This document shows positions 6,191 through 11,312 of a stretch of 13,951 nucleotides of DNA, in pieces. Origin of the DNA: Leptolyngbyaceae cyanobacterium M65_K2018_010 (GTDB lineage Bacteria; Cyanobacteriota; Cyanobacteriia; Phormidesmidales; Phormidesmidaceae); contig DVEE01000190.1 in NCBI GenBank assembly GCA_015295885.1, positions 1 to 13,951 on the forward strand, read 5' to 3'. Under the pieces are notes generated by a model. The model had not been told where the DNA came from, made no database searches, and saw only the letters and a program-made list of their open reading frames with translations. Each line of letters begins with the position of its first letter. The stretch's first letter is position 1. Position numbers and translations under genes: made by a program.

Positions 6191-7285
6191 TTAGCGCAGC
6201 ACCAGGGCGAAGCCCGCCAGGGCTGCAGTTACTGCGTAGGCTACGGCGACCACCTGAGTCTCGGACCAACCAGACAGCTCGAAGTGATGGTGTAGCGGAG
6301 CCATCTTAAAAAATCGCTTGCCAACGCCGTCGGGCCCTTTGGTGGCTTTGAAGTAGGCCACCTGGATAATCACCGAAAGAGTCTCGGCAAAAAACAACAG
6401 GGTAATGACCAGTAGGGCAAAAAGGTTGCCGCTAAGCAGACCTACGGCCCCCAGGGCAGCCCCCAGGGCGAGGGAACCGGTATCGCCCATAAACACCCGG
6501 GCCGGGTTGTGGTTATGGAGCAGAAAGCCCAGGCAGGCCCCTGCCATGGCTGCACAAAAGACCATCAAATCGGCATGGGTAGGCGCCAGAATCACCGCCA
6601 GGCCAAAAAAGGCGATCGCCCCCGTCCCCCCCATTAACCCATCCAGGCCATCGGTCAGGTTGGTGGCATTACTCTCGGCCACCAGCACAAACCCCGCCAG
6701 TGGCCAGAACAGCGCTCCCAGGGGCAAAGACAACCCCAAGGGCAAGGCGACGGTGGTGATAGCCAGCGGCTCTTGGCTGAACACCCAGAGACAAAACAGC
6801 ACGGCTAGGGCAATCTGCAAGGCCAGCTTAGCCCTAGGGGTAATGCCCCGGTTGGATCGCTGTTGAATCACCTGCCAGTCATCTAACCAGCCAATCGCCC
6901 CGTAGCTCAGGGTCAAGGCTGAAACCGCCAACACATCCATCGAAAACCCACTGGCCACCAGTGCGATCGCCACGGCCACCGGCAGGAAAAAGACTCCTCC
7001 CATGGTGGGGGTACCGGCCTTTTTCAGGTGCCCCTGGGGGCCCTCGGTGCGAATGAACTGGCCCGTTTTCAAAACCCTCAGCAACGGTACTGCCCAAAAC
7101 CCTAACAGGCCGCTGGCTAAGGCCGCCGTTAGAAAAGGCATTGTGATTGACCCACCCAGGGTAAAGGGATGGCCAAAGACGGTATCAAAGCCCAGGGCAG
7201 CCGCACTCAACCCCATCCCTAAAATCCAGAGCAGGCCGAGGCCATTTAGGCTGAGGGTTTTCGATGCGAAAAACTTTGCATCCAC
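6191..7285 (-). CDS. mraY: Phospho-N-acetylmuramoyl-pentapeptide transferase MraY
   Basis: Integral membrane enzyme that transfers phospho-MurNAc-pentapeptide from UDP to undecaprenyl phosphate, making lipid I for peptidoglycan. The 364 residues are mostly hydrophobic, consistent with ten membrane helices. Diagnostic motifs are all present: KTGQFIR...GHLKKAGTPTMGG (74-97), the DD pair in GWLDDW (Asp135-Asp136), SNATNLTDGLDGL (205-217), VFMGDTGSLALG (Asp268) and the APLHHHFE histidine motif (332-334). The start is GTG at 7285 with GAGGA 6 bases upstream, and the N-terminus MDAK matches other cyanobacterial MraY proteins. An ATG seven bases further in lies out of frame. The RutB-like hydrolase gene follows after 18 bases. 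No mur or fts genes are adjacent, as is usual in cyanobacteria. Confidence 0.97.
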   Translation of the reverse strand: MDAKFFASKTLSLNGLGLLWILGMGLSAAALGFDTVFGHPFTLGGSITMPFLTAALASGLLGFWAVPLLRVLKTGQFIRTEGPQGHLKKAGTPTMGGVFFLPVAVAIALVASGFSMDVLAVSALTLSYGAIGWLDDWQVIQQRSNRGITPRAKLALQIALAVLFCLWVFSQEPLAITTVALPLGLSLPLGALFWPLAGFVLVAESNATNLTDGLDGLMGGTGAIAFFGLAVILAPTHADLMVFCAAMAGACLGFLLHNHNPARVFMGDTGSLALGAALGAVGLLSGNLFALLVITLLFFAETLSVIIQVAYFKATKGPDGVGKRFFKMAPLHHHFELSGWSETQVVAVAYAVTAALAGFALVLR

Positions 7286-7451
7286 AATTGTTCCTCAATC
7301 TCGTCACACCACACACCACAGGAGTCTACCGGATGATCTCTCCCTTGACTACACTCGGATAGCGGTAAATAGTCAGGGAGTCTAAACGAACAGACCCATT
7401 CTAAAGCGCAAAGTTTAACAACACTTAATGACGACTTCAATCCCTGGGTGC

Positions 7452-7703
7452 TTAGTCATCATCCTCATCAAGGGATAAATCGTCATCATCATCCACGTCA
7501 AAGCTGTCATCACCGCCCATCAGATCGGAAATTTCTTCACTTTCGGCTTCATCTAGAAAACTTTCTTGGGGTTCACGGCTGCGCAGACGGCCAATGCTCT
7601 CCAGCCAGGCCAAAATAGACGACTCCCCAGAGGAAGGAAGAATGGGCGCCTTGGCGCTGCGAGGCACCTGCTGTAAGGACGGATTGTAGATTTTAGAAGA
7701 CAT
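7452..7703 (-). CDS. DUF3134 family small acidic cyanobacterial protein
   Basis: An 83-residue protein of the cyanobacterial DUF3134 family, function unknown. It shows the family pattern IYNPSLQQVPR near the N-terminus, SSILAWLESIGRL-SREPQES in the middle, EEISDLMG, and a run of Asp/Glu to the C-terminus (nearly all acidic over the last ~16 residues). The ATG at 7703 (MSSKIYNP) is preferred over an in-frame TTG at 7730, because conserved sequence begins there and the promoter -10 lies at 7744-7739, which would leave almost no leader for the TTG. It is followed by mraY after 166 bases on the same strand. Confidence 0.87.
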   Translation of the reverse strand: MSSKIYNPSLQQVPRSAKAPILPSSGESSILAWLESIGRLRSREPQESFLDEAESEEISDLMGGDDSFDVDDDDDLSLDEDDD

Positions 7704-7738
7704 GGCCAATGGTTGATGGGTTTTGATCAAGGCAATAA

Positions 7739-7748
7739 ATTATAACAG
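7739..7748 (-). promoter_or_regulatory. Extended -10 promoter for the DUF3134 gene
   Basis: On the minus strand TG-T-TATAAT is a perfect -10 hexamer (7744-7739) with the extended TGn motif just upstream. No convincing -35 is seen, as expected for extended -10 promoters. Transcription would start near 7732, about 29 bases before the ATG. Confidence 0.7.
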
Positions 7749-7866
7749 GCCAGAGCCAGCCCTTAGGGGATACTGGGGCAGTGCCATCGGCCCCTGTCCA
7801 GGGCAGAGGCCTGGGTTCCCTCACTGACGGGATACTCAATAGGCGAGGCGATTGCATTGAATAGTT

Positions 7867-7885
7867 GCTTCAATCGAAGATGCTG
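7867..7885. repeat. Inverted repeat ATTGAA/TTCAAT upstream of the fibrillin gene
   Basis: The sequence around 7857-7876 reads ATTGAA-TAGTTGC-TTCAAT, with 6-bp arms and a 7-base loop. Position limits are approximate. It lies about 90 bases before the fibrillin start and could be an operator, but nothing else supports that. Confidence 0.25.
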
Positions 7886-7887
7886 GT

Positions 7888-7902
7888 GGGGGCGTAGCCC
7901 CC
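7888..7902. repeat. GGGGGC-GTA-GCCCCC hairpin upstream of the fibrillin gene
   Basis: Perfect 6-bp GC arms (7888-7893 and 7897-7902) with a 3-base loop. Short palindromes of this GGGGGCGTAGCCCCC form recur in intergenic regions of many cyanobacteria. Here it overlaps the position expected for a -35 element, since a -10-like TACAAT follows at 7915-7920. Confidence 0.6.
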
Positions 7903-7914
7903 AACCCCTCTGTT

Positions 7915-7920
7915 TACAAT
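7915..7920 (+). promoter_or_regulatory. Possible -10 element of the fibrillin gene
   Basis: TACAAT matches the -10 consensus in five of six positions and lies 42 bases before the ATG at 7962. No recognisable -35 is present, as that place is occupied by the GC hairpin. Confidence 0.4.
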
Positions 7921-7961
7921 TAATCAGACTTGCCCCTTAACGAGGGCATCGGGAGGTGGAT

Positions 7962-8555
7962 ATGCTGGGAAAAGCCGAATTGCTGGATGCGATCGCTCCC
8001 CTAAATCGTGGTGTCAGCGCGACTGCCAGCGATCGTTTGGCCATTAATGCGGCGGCCACTCGCCTAGAGGACCTGAACCCTACCCCAGATCCCCTGACCG
8101 CCCGATCTCGCCTCGAGGGAGACTGGCTGCTGCTCTACACCACCAGCCAGGAACTACTGAATATTGATCGACTGCCCTTGGCCTCCCTAGGGCGCATCTT
8201 TCAATGTATTCGCCTCGATGAAACCCGCATTTACAATTTGGCCGAAGTCGCGGGGCCACCGGGGCTGGCGGGGTTGGTGGCGGTGGCGGCCAGGCTAGAA
8301 CCCGTCTCTACCCGTCGGGTCCAGGTTGGGTTTGAGCGGGGGGTGGTGGGTCTGCAATGGCTGCTGGGCTACGCTAACCCAGCTCAGTTTATTGAGACTC
8401 TCCAGCGCACCCCCAGGCTTTCCCTACTTAAGGGCATCGACTTTACCATCAATGCCCAGCGCCAGGCCGGCTGGTTGGAAATTACCTACCTGGATGATGA
8501 CCTGCGGATTAGTCGGGGCAATCAGGGCAACCTGTTCATTTTGCGGAAGGCTTGA
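7962..8555 (+). CDS. PAP/fibrillin family protein (plastid-lipid-associated domain)
   Basis: A 197-residue PAP_fibrillin protein. In plants and cyanobacteria the family binds lipids or prenylquinones at thylakoid and plastoglobule membranes and is tied to light-stress tolerance. Visible family features: KAELLDAIAPLNRGVSAT at the start, DWLLLYTTSQELL (~residues 50-62), GRIFQCI shortly after, a lipocalin-like beta-strand region, and the C-terminal WLEITYLDDDLRISRGNQGNLFIL signature. No signal peptide or membrane helix is seen. ATG at 7962 is chosen over GTG at 7956 because GGGAGG (7951-7956) stands 5 bases before it. The gene is monocistronic, flanked by divergent DUF3134 and convergent rplY genes. 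The exact ligand is not predictable. Confidence 0.92.
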   Translation: MLGKAELLDAIAPLNRGVSATASDRLAINAAATRLEDLNPTPDPLTARSRLEGDWLLLYTTSQELLNIDRLPLASLGRIFQCIRLDETRIYNLAEVAGPPGLAGLVAVAARLEPVSTRRVQVGFERGVVGLQWLLGYANPAQFIETLQRTPRLSLLKGIDFTINAQRQAGWLEITYLDDDLRISRGNQGNLFILRKA

Positions 8556-8604
8556 CCACTCTTCCCGCCAACATGCCCTCACTCCTGAGCGGGGTTGGGG
8601 GGAG

Positions 8605-8633
8605 GGACCGGCCTTCGGCTAACGGCTCCTTTA
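8605..8633 (+). terminator. Weak terminator-like hairpin between fibrillin and rplY
   Basis: GGA, CCG and GCC pair in turn with TCC, CGG and GGC around a TTC loop (8605-8629, small bulges), followed by TTT. It sits between two convergent genes, about 50 bases past the fibrillin stop. The T-run is short and the stem is interrupted. Confidence 0.35.
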
Positions 8634-8654
8634 GGGGCCATAGAAGATGCGGCC

Positions 8655-9242
8655 CTATTCTGCCGCCGCTCCTTCGCCCTCGGCCCGGCGGCCTGGCAGC
8701 ACCGTCGCAATAATTTGGGTGGGATCTCCCGCCACTACAGCCCCCGCCGGTAGTACCAGGTCTGCCACCGTGAGGGAGTCTCCCACGGCCAAACCAGAAA
8801 CATCCACATCAATGGTCTCGGGAATATCCACCGCTTTGCACTTGACGGTGACCTCATTGACTTCCGTGTTGAGGACGCCGCCACCGTCCTTGACGCCGGT
8901 CGGTTCACCCACGAAATTGAGGGTAACTCCCACTTCCACCGCATCCTGGGCATTCACGGCATAGAAGCTAAGGTGGTAGACCGAGTTTTTCCAGGGATGG
9001 GATTGCACCTCCCGCAGCAGCGCCTTCCCCTGCCAGGACATTTCAGGAATGGTCAGGTCAATCATGGTGTTATTGATGGCCGCCTTCCGCAGCAATGTCT
9101 CCGCCGCTTTTCGGTCAATGGTCAGCGGCACCGATGCAGTGCCCTCGTGGCCATACAGCACCACCGGTAGTAACCCCTGGCGCCGCAGCGCGTTGGCCTT
9201 AGCCTTGGGATCCCGTGCTTTACATTCAATGGTCATTTCCAT
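8655..9242 (-). CDS. rplY: 50S ribosomal protein bL25, Ctc/TL5 two-domain form
   Basis: A 195-residue 5S-rRNA-binding ribosomal protein of the long Ctc form. The N-terminal L25 domain (~1-92) shows ARDPKAKANALRRQGLLPVVLYG, and AINNTMIDLTI in the beta barrel, ending HPWKNSVYHLSFYAV. The C-terminal TL5 domain (~95-185) carries VPVEV-like strands, with VGVTLNFVGEPTGVKDGGG, CKAVDIPETIDVDVSGLAVGDSL and VVAGDPTQIIATVLP. A short Glu/Ala-rich tail follows. The ATG at 9242 is followed by a second ATG two codons on; a GGGGAAG lies 9-15 bases upstream. It begins 77 bases after the purA stop on the same strand, so cotranscription is plausible. In Bacillus the Ctc form is also a general stress protein; that is not shown here. 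Confidence 0.95.
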   Translation of the reverse strand: MEMTIECKARDPKAKANALRRQGLLPVVLYGHEGTASVPLTIDRKAAETLLRKAAINNTMIDLTIPEMSWQGKALLREVQSHPWKNSVYHLSFYAVNAQDAVEVGVTLNFVGEPTGVKDGGGVLNTEVNEVTVKCKAVDIPETIDVDVSGLAVGDSLTVADLVLPAGAVVAGDPTQIIATVLPGRRAEGEGAAAE

Positions 9243-9319
9243 GGCTCAAATCTTCCCCGTAAATAAACACAACGCTTCAATTCAAGGCCCCAATAGCCCT
9301 GGGTTTACCCTGACCTGTC

Positions 9320-10654
9320 CTAGGCGACCTGGGGCTCACTGTTCTCGTAGAGGAGGGCCCGCTTGGGCCCATGGATGGGATCTTCTACAATGATGGTCTG
9401 ATCCCGACTGGCACCTAAAGACACGATGGCAATGGGTACCTCCATCAGTTCGGCCAAAAATTTCAGGTAATCTAAGGCCGCTTTAGGCAAATCGCTCAGC
9501 GATCGACAGTGGTCAGTGGGTTGCTTCCACCCAGGCAAGGTCTTATAGATGGGCTTACACCGGGCAAAGGCGTAGGCGCTACTGGGTAATTCCTCGCAAC
9601 GACTGCCGTCCAGTTCGTAGGCTACGCAGACCTTGATTTCGTCGACTTCGTCTAACACATCCAACTTGGTAATGGCCAAACAATCTAGGCCATTGATGCG
9701 CACGGCGTAACGACCGATGACCGCATCAAACCAACCACAGCGCCGCCGCCGCCCGGTAGTGGTACCGAACTCCGCTCCCCGGGTGCAGAGTTGTTCTCCC
9801 ACGCCACAGGTCAACTCGGTGGGGAAGGGGCCTTCCCCCACCCGGGTGGTGTAAGCCTTGGCCACGCCAATCACCCGGTCAATCACCGTTGGGCCAATGC
9901 CAGTGCCAATGCAAGCCCCGCCGGCCACTGGGTTAGAGGAGGTGACGTAGGGGTAGGTACCATGGTCCAGGTCGAGGAGAGTCCCCTGGGCCCCTTCAAA
10001 CAATACGTTCTTGCGTTGACGGATCGCTTGATAGACATGCAGGGAGCTATCGATGACGTGGGGGCGGAGCCGTTCGGCGTATTGGATGTACTCATCCACC
10101 ACCGCCACCGGGTCGAGGGGCTCAAGGTCGTAGAGCTTTTCTAAAATGCCGTTTTTGTACTGGATAGTCCACTCAATCTGGTCGCGTAGGGTGGCGTAAT
10201 CCAGCAGGTCAATCATGCGCAGGCCAATCCGCTCCGACTTATCGGCGTAGGTGGGACCGATGCCTCGCTTAGTGGTGCCAATTTTTTTGGCCCCTCGCCG
10301 TTCCTCGGCGGCCTGGTCAATCAGGCGATGGTAGGGCATGGTGACATGGGCAGCATTGGAAATGAACAAATTTTGGGAGGAAATCCCTAGCTCATCTAGC
10401 TTATCCAGCTCATCGATCAACGCTCTGGGGTCGATCACCGTGCCGCTACCAATCACGCATTCGGTCTCGGGGTAGAGAATCCCCGAAGGAATCAGGTGCA
10501 GCTTAAAGGTTTGATCCTTAACAACAACGGTATGACCGGCGTTGACTCCACCCTGGTAGCGCACTACTACGTCCGCCGAACGACTCAGCAGATCGGTTAT
10601 TTTGCCCTTTCCTTCGTCGCCCCACTGGGCCCCAATTACTACAACGTTTGCCAA
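9320..10654 (-). CDS. purA: Adenylosuccinate synthetase PurA
   Basis: Cytosolic GTP-dependent enzyme joining IMP and aspartate to adenylosuccinate, the first step from IMP to AMP. The 444-residue product is of normal length and fully colinear with the family. Seen: GAQWGDEGKGK with catalytic Asp13, GGVNAGHTVV with His41, GTTKRGIGPTYADK, FEGAQGTLLDLDHGTYPYVTSSN, GIGPTVIDRVIGVAKAYTTRVGEGPFPTEL and TGRRRRCGWFDAV. The start codon is TTG (10654), giving MANVVVIGAQWG, the expected N-terminus; no ATG or GTG in frame nearby fits. No proper Shine-Dalgarno is visible. Instead the 3' arm of a 7-bp inverted repeat abuts the TTG. It lies 60 bases after the DUF2358 gene and 77 bases before rplY. Confidence 0.98.
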   Translation of the reverse strand: MANVVVIGAQWGDEGKGKITDLLSRSADVVVRYQGGVNAGHTVVVKDQTFKLHLIPSGILYPETECVIGSGTVIDPRALIDELDKLDELGISSQNLFISNAAHVTMPYHRLIDQAAEERRGAKKIGTTKRGIGPTYADKSERIGLRMIDLLDYATLRDQIEWTIQYKNGILEKLYDLEPLDPVAVVDEYIQYAERLRPHVIDSSLHVYQAIRQRKNVLFEGAQGTLLDLDHGTYPYVTSSNPVAGGACIGTGIGPTVIDRVIGVAKAYTTRVGEGPFPTELTCGVGEQLCTRGAEFGTTTGRRRRCGWFDAVIGRYAVRINGLDCLAITKLDVLDEVDEIKVCVAYELDGSRCEELPSSAYAFARCKPIYKTLPGWKQPTDHCRSLSDLPKAALDYLKFLAELMEVPIAIVSLGASRDQTIIVEDPIHGPKRALLYENSEPQVA

Positions 10655-10688
10655 GGGAATTCAGACTCTCAAGTTCACACAAATTCCC
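10655..10688 (-). promoter_or_regulatory. Leader hairpin abutting the purA TTG start
   Basis: On the minus strand GGGAATT (10688-10682) can pair with AATTCCC (10661-10655), which ends immediately before the TTG start codon. The 20-base loop holds TTGAGAG, the only purine-rich stretch near the start. The fold would place the start codon at the foot of the stem, and may limit or shape initiation. Confidence 0.4.
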
Positions 10689-10714
10689 ATTATCATCAGG
10701 GATTTGTAAATGTG

Positions 10715-11104
10715 TCAATGCGAGGTTTTCAAAAATAATTGTTTGAGCACCGCTAGCCGTGAGCAGTCCCAGTAATCAATATGGGCAATGATTTTGCCCT
10801 CTTCCCCCAGTTCCAAATCGCTATGGCCCGGAATGCTCATGGGCGGTCGCCAGGGTAGGGGCGCGACCCAGTTCAGCGTCCATTGGGTGCGGATGCGGCG
10901 GGGGGGGAGGTACTCAATCCGGTGCAGTTGCAGGTCAATGTCTCGAAACCAGCGACCGATAAACCCAATCATGGCCTGGTAGCGCTGCACTCCGCGGAAC
11001 TCATTCAGCGGGTCTTTGAAGTAGACATCCTCAGCATAGAGGTGATAGCTCTGCTGATCGGGGAAGTGCTGATAATCCAGGCGGATTTGTTCTAGGAGAT
11101 CCAT
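10715..11104 (-). CDS. DUF2358 family protein (SnoaL/NTF2-like)
   Basis: A 129-residue protein of the DUF2358 family found in cyanobacteria and plant plastids; function unknown. Typical features are DYQHFPDQQSYHLYAEDVYFKDPLNEFRG (residues ~10-38), WFRDIDLQLHRIEY, IRTQWTLNW and the C-terminal IAHIDYWDCSRLAVLKQL block. The pattern of short helices followed by curved beta strands fits an NTF2-like fold (inference). No signal peptide or membrane helix is seen. The ATG at 11104 matches the family N-terminus, but the bases before it on this strand are almost all pyrimidine (complement of the G-run region), so there is no Shine-Dalgarno. purA follows after 60 bases. Confidence 0.85.
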   Translation of the reverse strand: MDLLEQIRLDYQHFPDQQSYHLYAEDVYFKDPLNEFRGVQRYQAMIGFIGRWFRDIDLQLHRIEYLPPRRIRTQWTLNWVAPLPWRPPMSIPGHSDLELGEEGKIIAHIDYWDCSRLAVLKQLFLKTSH

Positions 11105-11143
11105 GGGTTGGGGGTGGAGGGGTGGAGGGGGAAGGGTGGAGGG
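11105..11143 (+). other. G-run cluster, potential G-quadruplex
   Basis: Six runs of three or more G (11105-11107, 11110-11114, 11119-11122, 11127-11131, 11134-11136, 11141-11143) are separated by linkers of 2-4 bases, mostly TGGA. This satisfies the usual G-quadruplex rule. It occupies the bases immediately before the DUF2358 start codon (as a C-tract on that strand) and the -35 region of the likely alaS promoter. Confidence 0.75.
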
Positions 11144-11148
11144 AGCTG

Positions 11149-11154
11149 TAAAAT
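11149..11154 (+). promoter_or_regulatory. Probable -10 element of alaS
   Basis: TAAAAT matches the -10 consensus in five of six positions and is the best candidate in the 208-base divergent region. Transcription would start near 11161, leaving a leader of about 150 bases. The -35 position falls in the G-run cluster and has no TTGACA-like hexamer. Confidence 0.45.
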
Positions 11155-11162
11155 AGGCAAAA

Positions 11163-11210
11163 GGCTGGGCTTGTGCCCATTCCTACGGGAACAGTCCAGC
11201 CCTGAATGGG
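11163..11210 (+). promoter_or_regulatory. Potential pseudoknot in the alaS leader
   Basis: A 9-bp helix with one G-T pair forms between 11163-11171 (GGCTGGGCT) and 11193-11201 (AGTCCAGCC). Inside its 21-base loop, CCCATTC (11176-11182) is fully complementary to GAATGGG (11204-11210) just outside the helix. The order A-B-A'-B' is that of an H-type pseudoknot. It begins within two bases of the predicted alaS transcription start. Confidence 0.5.
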
Positions 11211-11255
11211 TGGAGAATTCGTCCATCTACGGTCCTCATCGGTCAGAATAGATAT

Positions 11256-11278
11256 CTGGGTTGAGCATGAGCTACCCA
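11256..11278 (+). promoter_or_regulatory. Second hairpin in the alaS leader
   Basis: GGGT and AGC (with a two-base TG bulge) pair with GCT and ACCC around an ATGA loop, ending about 35 bases before the alaS ATG. No T-run follows, so it is not a terminator. Confidence 0.3.
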
Positions 11279-11312
11279 ATTCCTAACGCTTTAGCAAACC
11301 GCCCCCCGTGCC

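Noticed and set aside
7343..7370. + strand promoter-like TTGACT / TAAATA in the mraY upstream region
   Set aside because: Spacing is only 15 bases and no + strand gene follows; it would only produce RNA antisense to the DUF3134 gene. Likely chance.
7956..7961. GTG at 7956 as fibrillin start
   Set aside because: It overlaps the Shine-Dalgarno GGGAGG that is ideally placed for ATG 7962.
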